DNA from: Clostridium sp. 'deep sea'
Lineage (GTDB): Bacteria > Bacillota > UBA994 > PWPR01
Direction: 5' to 3'
Assembly: GCF_014931565.1 (NCBI RefSeq)
Contig: NZ_CP063353.1
Coordinates: 868,001-932,000 of the forward strand
DNA: 64,000 nucleotides
In this document: piece by piece, positions 34,236-43,827 of the stretch
Numbering within the stretch: position 1 is the first letter of the stretch
How the letters are laid out: each line of letters opens with the position of its first letter
Notes under the pieces: generated by a model
The model's database searches: none
The model's input: the letters and a program-made list of their open reading frames with translations, nothing else
Told to the model about the DNA's origin: nothing
Program-made: the position numbers and the translations under genes

Positions 34236-36308
34236 TTTTTTCAATAACCTCCTGATAACTACAAGTATCACTGCTGCATTTAATCAATGTTGTGCCATCT
34301 TTTTTAGTCTTTTCAACTAAGTTAGCTTTACACTCTGGACATAACTTATCAATAGGTTTATCCCATGAAACAAATTTGCACTCTGGATAATTACTACATC
34401 CGTAAAAAACCCTGCCTTTTTTACTCTTCTTTTTACTAAATCACCATTACACTTTGAGCATTTAACACCTACTTTGTCAAGAATAGGTTGAGTATTTTTG
34501 CATTCTGGGAAACCTGAACATGCTAAAAACTTTCCATATCTACCCTCTCTTATTACCATAGGTTTGCCACATTTTTCGCACTCTATATCTGTTATTTCAA
34601 CTTTTCTTTCAATTTTAATTCTCTCGGCTTTTTCTTCAGCAACTTCAAGTTGCTCTTCAAACGTAGCATAGAAATCGCTAATGGCTTTATGCCAATCTAT
34701 TTTACCACTGGCTACTTTATCGAGATCTTCTTCCATGTTTACTGTAAACTCAATATTCATAATTGAGGTGAAGTAATTCTCTAGCAAACCATTAACCCCT
34801 TTAGCTAAAGCTGTGGGCAATAGTTTACCTTTTTCCTTTTCTACATATCTTCGTTTCATTATTGTATCCAATATAGGAGCATAAGTACTTGGTCTACCTA
34901 TACCTTGTTCTTCTAATTCTTTTATTAATGAAGCCTCAGTGAATCGGGCTGGTGGTTCCGTAAAATGTTGTTTACCCAGCGTATCTATTAGGGGTAGCTT
35001 AGCATCCTTTTTTAACTCAGGAAATTCTTTATTATCATCCCTTAATTTATCATCACCGTAAACCTTTAAAAAGCCATTAAAAATAAGTTTAGAACCAGTA
35101 ACCTTAAATAAATAGTCTTTGATAGCTATTTCTGAGTTTTTTAGAGCATATATGGCTGGAGTCATTTGAGAAGAAACAAATCTATTCCAAATAAGGGCAT
35201 ATACCTTTAGTTGATCTGCAGTTAAATTATCTTTAATTGACTCTGGAGTTAAACTAATATTTGTAGGTCTAATTGCTTCATGAGCTGCCTGAGCATTCTT
35301 TTTGCTTTTAAATACTCTCTTTTGAAAATAATTGTCACCATACTCTGTTTTAATAAAGCTCTCTGCACTTTGCATTGCCTCATTACTTAACTGCACAGAG
35401 TCAGTTCTCATATAGGTAATTAAACCAGTACTGTTTTTGCCGATCTTAATACCTTCGTATAGCTGTTGCGCAACAGACATAGTTTTGCGTGCGGAAAACT
35501 TAAATCTTCGAGCTGCATCTTGCTGTAAAGTACTTGTTATAAAAGGTGGTAGTGGATTACGTTTTCGTTCTGACTCAGAAATACCTACAACTGTGCCTTT
35601 TTCACCTTTAATATTTGTAATCACTTCTTTAACATCTGTTCCAGATAATTTATCAAACTTTTTACCATTAATTTTGGTTAAAGAAGCTAAAAACTCTTTA
35701 TTCAAACAGTCTGCAAACTTTGCCTCAAGAGTCCAGTATTCTTCTGATTTGAACGCGTCACGCTCTTTTTCACGGTCTACAATAAGCTTAACTGCAACCG
35801 ACTGTACTCTACCTGCACTTAGTCCTCTCATAACTTTTTTCCATAATAATGGACTAAGTTTATATCCTACAATTCTATCCAGTATTCTGCGTGCTTGTTG
35901 TGCATTAACTAAGTTTATATCTATATGACGAGGATTTTTAAACGCCTTTTTGATAGCTTCTGTTGTTATCTCATGAAACTCAACTCTTAATGGCTCTTCT
36001 TTATTTAGCTTTAGTAACTCTGCTAAATGCCAAGATATAGCTTCTCCCTCTCGGTCTGGGTCAGTTGCTAAAATTACGTTATCTGCTTTTTTCACAGACT
36101 CTCTTAAACCCGAAATAACGTCGCCTTTACCTCTAATAGTTATATAGTTTGGTTCAAAATTGTTTTCTATATCAACACCAATTTTACTTTTAGGTAAGTC
36201 ACGAATATGACCCTTTGATGCCTTAATAATATATTTACTGCTACTCAATATACTTTTTATTGTTCTTGCCTTTGTAGGTGATTCTACAATTACTAATGTT
36301 TTCGCCAC
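34228..36308 (-). pseudogene. topA: DNA topoisomerase I with a frameshift in the C-terminal zinc-finger region
   Basis: The core is intact: TOPRIM (KTLVIVESPTKARTIKSIL), the DREGEAISWHLAELL segment and the catalytic Tyr in GLITYMRTDS. As it stands the frame ends at 34317 (663 residues) with an odd tail after DLVKRR. In the neighbouring frame the expected sequence continues: [20 protein letters not shown], then [16 protein letters not shown]...[10 protein letters not shown], ending at 34228 and overlapping trmFO. Restoring one base near 34425-34431 gives about 693 residues with three zinc ribbons. GTG start with GGAGG. The gene is essential, so this is either a sequencing error, a tolerated truncation or frameshifting. 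The short product may still relax DNA. Confidence 0.88.
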
Positions 36309-36352
36309 GTTTATTCCTCCCGCTTTTTAGCGTACACCTAAACTATTATACA

Positions 36353-37441
36353 TTATTTTTTAATTGAGAAAAGTCTACCAGCCGATTCTTCTATAATTCC
36401 ACGTATTGATAGTATTGTTAAAGTAGATTGAATATTTGAAGCTTTTTCATCAAGCTTTAAAACAATTTCATCAACTGATATTGGTTCACTATTTAGTAAG
36501 CTATATATTTTTTTCTCTAATTCATTGTTTAGTTTTGGCTTAGTTTTTTTATTTATTTCAACACTAAGTGTTAAAAATTCTTCAGCTATATCTTCACTAG
36601 CTAATATCGGCTTTGCTCCATTTTTTATTAAGGTATTAGTTCCTATGCTAGTTGTGCTCAAAATACTGCCTGGAACAGCTAAAACTTCTTTACCAAGCTG
36701 GCTTGCAAAGTCCGCAGTTATTAATGATCCACTTTTTTTACCAGCTTCAACTACTAATACAGCATCACTCACACCTGCTATAATACGGTTTCTTGCTGGA
36801 AATGTCCATTTTCTTGCTTCAAAATTTGGTGGATACTCACTAATCAACGCCCCATTCTTAAGAATTTTGTCTACTAATGAAAAATTACCTGATATAAACT
36901 TATCATCTAGTCCCGATCCAATTACCGCAATTGTATAGCCATTATTGTCTATTGCACATTGGTGTGAATCAGAATCAATGCCATAAGCCATTCCACTTAC
37001 TATTGTAAGCCCTTGACGAATTAAACTAGGCAGTAGGTCTTTTATAACTCTTTGACCGTATAGTTTTCGACTTCTACTGCCCACAACTCCTAAATAGCAA
37101 TCTTGTTCATCTATTTTAAGCTCTCCTTTTACATATAAAGCTAATGGAGGGTCATGCAAGTGACTTAGTCTTTTAGGATAACCTTGGTCTTCTATGGTTA
37201 TTATTTTTATTGCTTTTTTTTGTAAGTTATTCTCAAAAGAAACAGGGTCGAACTCTTGCTGAGCTTTTGAAATTGCTGACTTTACTATATTGCTCATTCT
37301 AGGAATATTCCATTCTTTAACTGGTGTTTGCCAAAGCTCAGATGCTGATCCATACCTAGCTATTAATGTATGGATTCTTCTGGGTGTTAAAATACCTATA
37401 GATGATAACCCCCATAGTGCATATTTTTCTACATTACTCAT
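36353..37441 (-). CDS. dprA: DNA-processing protein DprA (Smf)
   Basis: About 362 residues. Rossmann-like core with YLGVVGSRSRKLYG, TIVSGMAYGIDSDSHQCAI, TIAVIGSGLDD and GSLITADFASQLGKEVLAVPGS; N-terminal helix-hairpin-helix part and C-terminal winged helix (SEPISVDEIVLKLDEKASNIQSTLTILSIRGIIE). It loads RecA on single-stranded DNA in natural transformation. ATG at 37441, six bases after AAAGGAAA, is preferred to the longer TTG frame. It lies next to topA as is common; comM further on fits a competence role. Confidence 0.95.
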   Translation of the reverse strand: MSNVEKYALWGLSSIGILTPRRIHTLIARYGSASELWQTPVKEWNIPRMSNIVKSAISKAQQEFDPVSFENNLQKKAIKIITIEDQGYPKRLSHLHDPPLALYVKGELKIDEQDCYLGVVGSRSRKLYGQRVIKDLLPSLIRQGLTIVSGMAYGIDSDSHQCAIDNNGYTIAVIGSGLDDKFISGNFSLVDKILKNGALISEYPPNFEARKWTFPARNRIIAGVSDAVLVVEAGKKSGSLITADFASQLGKEVLAVPGSILSTTSIGTNTLIKNGAKPILASEDIAEEFLTLSVEINKKTKPKLNNELEKKIYSLLNSEPISVDEIVLKLDEKASNIQSTLTILSIRGIIEESAGRLFSIKK

Positions 37442-37529
37442 AGTAGTTTTCCTTTTTTTCAAAATATTCTTGTTTTAAATACAAGCTTATAATAAAATAC
37501 AGACAGAATTTAGTAAAGGAGATTATTAT

Positions 37530-38573
37530 ATGAAATTTGAATTTAACCCCACTTATACTATTAACTTTATGCAAAAGTTATTAAATACACCTAGTGCATC
37601 TGGCTACACCAAGGATGCTATTGAATTAGTAAAAAACGAATTTAAGACTTTAGGTATTGACTCTTATCTTACAAATAAGGGTGGCTTAATAGCTACAATT
37701 AAAGGTGAAAATGATGAGCAGCAACGCACCATTTCTGGCCATGTAGATACTTTAGGCGCTATGGTAAGATCAATTAAAGCTGGTGGGACTTTGCGTTTAA
37801 CACCTGTTGGTGGTTACATGTGGAATGCTATAGAAGGTGAATACTGTACAATAATTACTGATGAAGGAAAAAAATATACAGGAACAATTCTGTTCCACAA
37901 ACCAAGCACCCATGTTTCACGTGCAGGTCGTACCGAAAAACGTGAAGAACATACTATGGAGGTTCGTTTAGACGAAAAAGTTAAAAATGCCGATGATGTT
38001 AAAAAACTTGGCATTAACGCTGGTAACTTTGTTTGCTTTGACCCACGCTGTGTTGTTACTGAATCTGGCTTTATTAAGTCTCGCCATTTAGATGACAAAG
38101 TAAATGTTGCTACTATACTGGGCGTTGCTAAGTATATTGTTGAAAACAATATTAAATTACCATACACCTTAAATATGTTTATCACCAACTATGAAGAGGT
38201 TGGCCATGGTGCTAGTTATGGTACACCACAAAAAACTGTTGAGTTTTTAGCAATTGACATGGGATGTGTTGGAGAAGACCTAAACGGTAGTGAGTATGAG
38301 GTTTCTATCTGTGCCAAAGACTCTAGTGGACCTTATGATTATGAGCTTCGTAAAAAGCTTCAGAACATTGCCAAAGATAATGGTGTTGATTACTGCGTAG
38401 ATATTTTTCCATTTTATGGGTCAGACGCTAGTGCAGCTTTAAGAGCTGGTGCAAATATTAAACATGCCTTAATTGGACCTGGTGTTCATGCTTCACATTC
38501 AATGGAAAGAACCCATACTGATGGAGTAGTAAATACAGCAAAATTATTGTTTCATTACTTAGTTAGTAAATAA
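37530..38573 (+). CDS. M42-family metallo-aminopeptidase (cellulase M-type)
   Basis: 347 residues. Zinc ligands and catalytic residues of the M42 family are visible: GHVDTLGAMV (His and Asp), RHLDDKVN (bridging Asp), FITNYEEVGHGAS (catalytic and ligand Glu), AIDMGCVG and GVHASHSMERTH (last His). These enzymes are cytoplasmic, form large tetrahedral complexes and trim peptides. ATG after AAAGGAG with eight bases spacing. It is convergent with the minus-strand genes on the right and divergent from dprA. With the subtilase it suggests a peptide-using lifestyle. Confidence 0.93.
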   Translation: MKFEFNPTYTINFMQKLLNTPSASGYTKDAIELVKNEFKTLGIDSYLTNKGGLIATIKGENDEQQRTISGHVDTLGAMVRSIKAGGTLRLTPVGGYMWNAIEGEYCTIITDEGKKYTGTILFHKPSTHVSRAGRTEKREEHTMEVRLDEKVKNADDVKKLGINAGNFVCFDPRCVVTESGFIKSRHLDDKVNVATILGVAKYIVENNIKLPYTLNMFITNYEEVGHGASYGTPQKTVEFLAIDMGCVGEDLNGSEYEVSICAKDSSGPYDYELRKKLQNIAKDNGVDYCVDIFPFYGSDASAALRAGANIKHALIGPGVHASHSMERTHTDGVVNTAKLLFHYLVSK

Positions 38574-38609
38574 ATTGCTAATTTAATATTTTATTTGTTA
38601 ACAACTAAA

Positions 38610-38631
38610 AGGGGCGTATTTATACGCCCCT
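38610..38631. terminator. bidirectional intrinsic terminator
   Basis: AGGGGCGTAT and ATACGCCCCT form a 10-base-pair stem with a two-base loop; T-rich on the plus side and TTTTAG on the minus side. It sits between the convergent M42 gene and the small membrane protein gene. Confidence 0.85.
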
Positions 38632-38655
38632 ATGTTTTAAAGTAAAAATGCTTAA

Positions 38656-38895
38656 CTAGTCTTTTTTACCAAAACCTATAGCAGCTATTATTAAACCTAA
38701 AAAAACTACTAAATACTCATATCCTCCAAGATCAGAACGTGTATCAACTGCAATAATTCCACCCACTAAGATTATGCTTATTCCAATTAAGATAACTTTT
38801 ATTCCTGAAAAATTATTCTTTAGCTTTGGCACTATAAAAAAAACTCCAAATCCTAATACAACCCAAAACAATACTGCTGCTACTATGGCTGACAT
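38656..38895 (-). CDS. small three-helix membrane protein
   Basis: 79 residues, three predicted membrane segments (about 3-23, 31-50 and 57-75) with short loops, ending GKKD. No known family is recognised. It is the last gene of the PadR-led unit, two bases after the DUF4825-like gene, so it is probably expressed with it. Confidence 0.7.
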   Translation of the reverse strand: MSAIVAAVLFWVVLGFGVFFIVPKLKNNFSGIKVILIGISIILVGGIIAVDTRSDLGGYEYLVVFLGLIIAAIGFGKKD

Positions 38896-38897
38896 AG

Positions 38898-39461
38898 CTA
38901 CTCTCCCTCTGTAAAATCTAAAAACATAGTTCCTACAATATCATTATCATTAAGATCTTTTTGAACTTCGTTTTTCCATTTCTCTTCTGTTAATAATGAA
39001 TTTAAATTATCAGTATCATACCAAAACTCTACTATTTCTCTGGTAATAGAATAAGTATTGCCCGTAAAAACATAATTAACTTTTTGTAAGTTATCTATTA
39101 ACGCAAAGCTAGCAGTAGCATTATATATAAGAGCTTGTTTTAAGAGAGTTTTATCTATAGCCCCTGTATTTTCCTTATAATAAACCTCGGCAGTTAACTC
39201 ATTACTGTTAAGCTTAAGACTATTACTAATAGTACTTAGTGGCAAGTTGTTATATAGCTGAGATATATTTGAAGCGTTGCCCATATACTTATTTTGATAC
39301 TTTAGAATGCTCTTTAGGCTATGTTTCATTGGATCCTGCTGACTTTTAAGATACTCTTTTTTGTTCTGTTCAATACGGGGTAGTACAATAAACTGCATAA
39401 TTAAAGTTGCTATTAAGGCTATTGAAACCAGTACTATGATAACTTTATTTTTAGAACTCAT
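38898..39461 (-). CDS. membrane-anchored DUF4825-like protein
   Basis: 187 residues. One N-terminal membrane segment (about 7-27), then a region outside the membrane. The part about 95-160 (ALIYNATASFALIDNLQKVNYVFTGNTYSITREIVEFWY) resembles DUF4825-type domains. Its start overlaps the previous gene by about ten bases. Such proteins are often encoded next to PadR or anti-sigma-like membrane regulators. Function unknown. Confidence 0.6.
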   Translation of the reverse strand: MSSKNKVIIVLVSIALIATLIMQFIVLPRIEQNKKEYLKSQQDPMKHSLKSILKYQNKYMGNASNISQLYNNLPLSTISNSLKLNSNELTAEVYYKENTGAIDKTLLKQALIYNATASFALIDNLQKVNYVFTGNTYSITREIVEFWYDTDNLNSLLTEEKWKNEVQKDLNDNDIVGTMFLDFTEGE

Positions 39462-40122
39462 TTAGCTCATCTCCTTTATAATTGAGTATAAAATTAGTAG
39501 TGTGATTAAAGTAAAAAGGAATTAGTATCGTAATTAGAGGCATATAATACCTAGACAACAATTCTCCTAAAGCATAGGGTCCATCTACTTTTATTGCAGT
39601 TCCAAACCATACATTACTACCAAACTGTACTGCTGTTGCTGTTATAATAATAACAGTAAACAAAGTGCCCCAAAGTATCCAAATAAGTTTTTTCATGCTT
39701 TTTATTTTATTTATATCTACAACAATTTCATCATCAATCACCTTAGCGCTTGATTTAAATCCTACATATCTTATACCTAAACCTAATGTTATGATTAAGG
39801 TGCAAAAATTAAATACTCTACCAAAGCTATATAACATTAAAGGTATGCTTAATATTAAGCCAATTAAGCTATAAATAAAAGCTAGTTGTGCTAGCTCAGT
39901 TTTATACTGCATTTTATTAACTGTTATTACTCCATCTATTGTAAAATCTTTAACATCTTCAATGGCAATTTTAATAGCTTGTTGCTGTGAATAACCCTCT
40001 TTTATTAAGTCTTGCACTTTTTCTTGTAAATTAGAAAACAACTCTTCTTTAAACTCCATAACTTTTGGGGTATGGGGATAATGTTTAAATAATTTATTTA
40101 CTTCTCTATGCAAATTATTCAA
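39451..40122 (-). CDS. membrane protein with permease prefix-like N-terminal domain
   Basis: 223 residues. The N-terminal ~60 residues (PKVMEFKEELFSNLQEKVQDLIKEGYSQQQAIKIAIEDVKD) match the permease prefix / DUF1700-type helical domain, followed by four or five membrane segments (about 75-95, 100-118, 145-165 and 185-205). It starts two bases after the PadR stop. A PadR repressor followed by such a protein is a common Firmicutes pair thought to sense envelope stress or drugs. The substrate is unknown. Confidence 0.7.
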   Translation of the reverse strand: MNNLHREVNKLFKHYPHTPKVMEFKEELFSNLQEKVQDLIKEGYSQQQAIKIAIEDVKDFTIDGVITVNKMQYKTELAQLAFIYSLIGLILSIPLMLYSFGRVFNFCTLIITLGLGIRYVGFKSSAKVIDDEIVVDINKIKSMKKLIWILWGTLFTVIIITATAVQFGSNVWFGTAIKVDGPYALGELLSRYYMPLITILIPFYFNHTTNFILNYKGDELNEF

Positions 40123-40124
40123 TA

Positions 40125-40472
40125 CTAGCCCTCCTTTTGACTCTCAATTAATTTATTTATTAACTTTTGGGCCTGCTTCCATTCACTTAGGTTATTATGA
40201 TAGGCAAGCTTACCACTAGCAGTAATGCTATAATATTTTCTTCTTCCGCCTTGGCTTTCATTACCCCAGTATGATTTAATATACCTTTGTTTTTCTAGCC
40301 TACGTAAGCTGGTATATAAAGAAGGTTCTTTTAGCTGATAAATTTTTTCACTATCATTATAAATAGTTTTAATTATTTGATAACCATAACTATCTGCTGT
40401 AATTAAAACCCTTAGTATAATAGTGTCAATATTGCCTCTTATTAAATTACTATTAATAATGCTTTCTTTCAC
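40125..40472 (-). CDS. PadR-family transcriptional repressor
   Basis: 115 residues with the PadR winged helix: GNIDTIILRVLITADSYGYQIIK, LKEPSLYTSLRRLEKQRYIKSYW and GGRRKYYSITASGKLAY. It has no C-terminal effector domain beyond a short helix, so it belongs to the short (subfamily 2) type. It heads a four-gene unit. A perfect palindrome covers its own promoter (40497-40536), so it very probably represses itself and the genes behind it. Confidence 0.92.
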   Translation of the reverse strand: MKESIINSNLIRGNIDTIILRVLITADSYGYQIIKTIYNDSEKIYQLKEPSLYTSLRRLEKQRYIKSYWGNESQGGRRKYYSITASGKLAYHNNLSEWKQAQKLINKLIESQKEG

Positions 40473-40496
40473 TAAATCAACTCCTTTAGCAATTGC

Positions 40497-40536
40497 ATTG
40501 TATCATATATTACTATGTGTGTCAAAGTAATATATG
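40497..40536 (-). promoter_or_regulatory. padR-operon promoter with overlapping palindromic operator
   Basis: Minus strand: -35 TTGACA (40520-40525), 17-base spacer, -10 TACAAT (40497-40502). Perfect inverted repeat CATATATTACT (40504-40514) / AGTAATATATG (40526-40536) with an 11-base centre containing the -35 box. ATAT/AGTA-type palindromes of this size are usual PadR operators. Confidence 0.8.
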
Positions 40537-40630
40537 TAATTTAGTATTATGGGTTAAAAAAAAAGCGATAATATCGCTCTTTGTAGTCTATTGTATTTAC
40601 TTTCCTCTTTGATTAAACCTCAAGTTAATT

Positions 40631-41065
40631 TTACTTTTTGGGTGGATTTTTCTTTATTGTTATTAGCTTTTTAACATCTTGTAATTCATTATGAGTAAAA
40701 ACTCTATAATGAAGCCAACCACCACTACCACAAGGGTAGCGATTTTGCCATAATTCTTGGGTTTTAGGTAAAAACGTTGCAAAAACATTTTGCAGTTTCT
40801 CAACCTCATTTGTGCCTATTTGGATAGTTATAGTAAAAGAATGTTTTTCAGGAAATATATAACATAAATGCTTAGTTTTATGGCTACATTTTATACCCCA
40901 ACCATATTTATTTCCAAAAGGGTATTTAATATCAGTTGATAGGTCATAAAAATCATTTAAAAAGGATAACAGTTCATTAAAAAGCACTGCTTTACATTCC
41001 CCTATTGTTTCAAGAATTTTTTCTAATGTTGGTTTTTCATTTTTGTTATAAAATCTTTCATACAT
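40631..41065 (-). CDS. DUF3788-family protein
   Basis: 144 residues. The family pattern is visible: WGIKCSHKTKHLCYIFPEKHSFTITIQIG in the centre and YPCGSGGWLHYRVFTHNELQDVKKLI near the end. Soluble, no signal peptide. The fold is related to small YdhG/DUF1801-like proteins; function unknown. ATG with GGAGG and seven bases spacing. It stands alone between the padR unit and the M1-like gene. Confidence 0.8.
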   Translation of the reverse strand: MYERFYNKNEKPTLEKILETIGECKAVLFNELLSFLNDFYDLSTDIKYPFGNKYGWGIKCSHKTKHLCYIFPEKHSFTITIQIGTNEVEKLQNVFATFLPKTQELWQNRYPCGSGGWLHYRVFTHNELQDVKKLITIKKNPPKK

Positions 41066-41227
41066 TTTTTCTCCTCCAAATCATTATATCAACATTATAT
41101 ATTTACTGGATAATTATAGCAATGTATTTTTTATTCTTTAATTTAAGATATCTATAACCTAAAATGATTAGCTATTATTTGATATATTATCAAAAATACA
41201 AGATTACTATATACTCTTTAGCATACC

Positions 41228-41256
41228 TTGACACTTGATATTATTAAGGTTATATT
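41228..41256 (+). promoter_or_regulatory. promoter of the M1-like peptidase gene
   Basis: TTGACA (41228-41233), 17-base spacer, TATATT (41251-41256), about 50 bases before the ATG at 41312, which has GAGGAG as ribosome site. Confidence 0.7.
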
Positions 41257-41311
41257 TTAATTATTACAATATATTAATTAATTATTTTAATATTAATGAA
41301 GAGGAGAAAAC

Positions 41312-42472
41312 ATGGAAACCCTTATTAATGTAAATTTTAATGTCCAAAAAAAATCCTATACCGCCAATATGAAGATATTACACTGTAAACATATTATTGA
41401 TATGGATAGCTTTATAATACATAAAAATATTACAATAAAAAAGCTACTTGTGAACAATATTGCTGTAACCTGGCAATATAGCAATTCAACTATTTCTTAT
41501 ATGCCAGAAGGTAAAACTTTAACTTTAAATATTAACCCTAATCTTATTAATAAAAGCCTAAATACTGTTGAATTTGACTTTGAAGGTCATATTTCTCTAA
41601 CTGAGTATGACTTAAACAGAATAAGTAATAGCTTTATTGAACTTAATTTGTATTCTCCATGGTATCCAGTAATTAAAGATTTTAATCAATCAAAAACTAC
41701 AATTACAGTAAAAGGATTACAAGATTATTTTATTATAAAAGGTAACAAAAAAAATGATGTATGGAATATAGCTATTAATGATTTTGATAGCTATATAATA
41801 GGATATAACAACCCTATTATTAAAACAGTTAATACTAAATTTTGCACAGTAAATATTGTTGCAGCTAAAAACAGCAATATTTTAATGTTATCAAAAAATA
41901 TGATTGGCGAGGTACTAAATTATTGTAATAATACTCTTAAGAGCTCTATCAGTGATGCAATTCTTGATATTGCTGTAGTGCCAAGAACTAATGGTGGAGG
42001 TTATTGCCGTAGAAATTTAATTGTCTCTCCTGAAGATAATTATCAAAATAATGAATGGAAATTTGATATGTTTTTACTACATGAAGTCTCTCATTTATGG
42101 TTTACTGGTGCAAATACAAATAGTTGGGAAGATTGGCTTAATGAAAGTTTTGCAGAATATATATCTTTACTTTATATTGAACAGAAATATGGGAAAAAAT
42201 ACTATAATTTTAAGATTGATAATTATATTGAAATAACAAAAGATTGTGCAGCAATAAAAGGTTCTAATCGACATAGTAAAGAGGGTGCAAAAATAAGATA
42301 TAAAGGTACACTTTTATTACATAATTTACGAAAACAATTTGGTATTGATGTTATTAAAGATGTATTTAATATTTTAATTAAATTACCAACTAAAACTACT
42401 GATAACTTAATTAAAAAACTTAATTACTATAACAATAAGGTTGCCAGTTTCATAACATCTGGCATTAAATAA
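41312..42472 (+). CDS. M1-like zinc metallopeptidase, cytoplasmic, without a GAMEN motif
   Basis: 386 residues. HEVSHLW (about 252-258) followed 18 residues later by NESFAEY gives the HExxH-18-E gluzincin site of M1 peptidases. The N-terminal half is beta-rich and resembles the M1 saddle domain. The exopeptidase motif GAMEN, normally 30-40 residues before HExxH, is replaced by NGGGYCRRNLIV, so it may not be an ordinary aminopeptidase. No signal peptide. It lacks the long C-terminal helical domain of typical M1 enzymes. Substrate unknown. It is plus-strand, convergent with the FucI-like gene. Confidence 0.75.
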   Translation: METLINVNFNVQKKSYTANMKILHCKHIIDMDSFIIHKNITIKKLLVNNIAVTWQYSNSTISYMPEGKTLTLNINPNLINKSLNTVEFDFEGHISLTEYDLNRISNSFIELNLYSPWYPVIKDFNQSKTTITVKGLQDYFIIKGNKKNDVWNIAINDFDSYIIGYNNPIIKTVNTKFCTVNIVAAKNSNILMLSKNMIGEVLNYCNNTLKSSISDAILDIAVVPRTNGGGYCRRNLIVSPEDNYQNNEWKFDMFLLHEVSHLWFTGANTNSWEDWLNESFAEYISLLYIEQKYGKKYYNFKIDNYIEITKDCAAIKGSNRHSKEGAKIRYKGTLLLHNLRKQFGIDVIKDVFNILIKLPTKTTDNLIKKLNYYNNKVASFITSGIK

Positions 42473-42562
42473 AAGGGGTCATTAACTAACTACTTTGCTT
42501 TATTTTTTTACTTACTCTTACTGTTTTACTAAAGTAGTGTAAATTAATAAAAAATCTATAAA

Positions 42563-42583
42563 AGGCAGATATAAAATCTGCCT
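42563..42583. terminator. hairpin between convergent genes
   Basis: AGGCAGAT and ATCTGCCT around an ATAAA loop, about 90 bases after the M1-like gene and 40 bases after the FucI-like gene. On the minus strand TTTATAG follows. Similar in shape to the hairpin at 3691-3711. Confidence 0.6.
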
Positions 42584-42621
42584 AAGATATTTTATGGTAT
42601 ATATAATTTATAAGTTAACAG

Positions 42622-43827
42622 CTATTTTAATTCAAAAAAGAGATTAACTAAATCGGTATAATCACCATTACAAATTAAATGATGATTTCCATATGGGTGG
42701 TTTAAAAAATAGTTTACACTTTCATTCAGTTTCATGGTAATTTGAGTACGGCACAAGCTTTCATCATTATTATTTGCTAATATTTGAGCTGATGATACAA
42801 AATAATTTTCTGCGGCATTACTCATTCTAAAAACGGTAGCATCACCTATAGGGATTTCACCCTTTACCCCAATACCCTGACCAGTTTCAAAATGAGTATC
42901 TAGTTTAATATCTGTTGCCATATTCCATGGCAACGTACAATGAGCCATTAGCACCTCATTGCTCTCTTGATTAATTCTAGATGGGTTAGCCATAAATACA
43001 GGCTGACCAGATAACTTATTAAGTATTACCATAGAGATTACACCAGTAATATCTCCTTCACATCCTGAGATAATATTCTCAGAATTTAAGAATGATAAAG
43101 CTAAACAACCCGTACCGTAATCCTTTTCAACTAAGTCAAAACATCTTATAGTTAAGGCTTGCAAATTATATTTATTGATTAATATTTTTAGTACTTTATA
43201 GGCCGTATTGGCTCGAGAAACTTCCTGCTGGTTATAGTTTAGTATTGCTTGGTGCGAACTGTATTCTGTTCTTACAAAACCTTCGTCAATATCTTTCCAA
43301 ATGCTATAAAATTCATCAAGATTAATATCAATAAGCTCTATACCCAATTGCTCTTTAATACTTATGTAATTTACATCAGAGGCTATTAGCCAATCACTAG
43401 GTTTACCAATAACACCAATACGAGTATTCTTTAACTCTTTTATAGTCTTTTTAACTTTAGCTATCTTAGATATTCTCTCAACAATTTTACTCGGTGAACC
43501 GTGTAGTATTTCAGCTGTACATCCTTGTTGAGTAATAAACGAGTGTATCTCTAATGATGCTGGTAAGGAATTGTGTTTATCTGTTGTTAGTAAGATATAG
43601 TGTTTATTACTACTATCAAACTTTTCTTCAAAATAGTTCTCTACCCCACCTGATTTTACATACCAAACCTCTAAGTCTATTGGACCCTTATACTCTTCTC
43701 CAACAAATTTAATTCCTCTTTTATGAGCCTCAGCTTCTAGGCTACAATTAAAATCATGTAGAGCTTTATTAATAGAGTCACTATTATGGATTTTAGATAA
43801 AAGTGTATTAAAACGGATTATCATCAT
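42622..43827 (-). CDS. L-fucose/L-arabinose isomerase-like protein
   Basis: 401 residues. The C-terminal half shows the FucI/AraA-like pattern: ALTIRCFDLVEKDYGTGCLALSFLNSENIISGCEGDITGVISMVILNKLSGQPVFMANPSRI and MAHCTLPWN, with conserved Glu and His that could bind a metal. The N-terminal half is a Rossmann-like domain (RIGVIGKPSDWLIAS). Such proteins act on sugars, but this one has no sugar-gene neighbours; it overlaps the phosphatase gene by one base. The true substrate is unknown. Confidence 0.75.
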   Translation of the reverse strand: MMIIRFNTLLSKIHNSDSINKALHDFNCSLEAEAHKRGIKFVGEEYKGPIDLEVWYVKSGGVENYFEEKFDSSNKHYILLTTDKHNSLPASLEIHSFITQQGCTAEILHGSPSKIVERISKIAKVKKTIKELKNTRIGVIGKPSDWLIASDVNYISIKEQLGIELIDINLDEFYSIWKDIDEGFVRTEYSSHQAILNYNQQEVSRANTAYKVLKILINKYNLQALTIRCFDLVEKDYGTGCLALSFLNSENIISGCEGDITGVISMVILNKLSGQPVFMANPSRINQESNEVLMAHCTLPWNMATDIKLDTHFETGQGIGVKGEIPIGDATVFRMSNAAENYFVSSAQILANNNDESLCRTQITMKLNESVNYFLNHPYGNHHLICNGDYTDLVNLFFELK

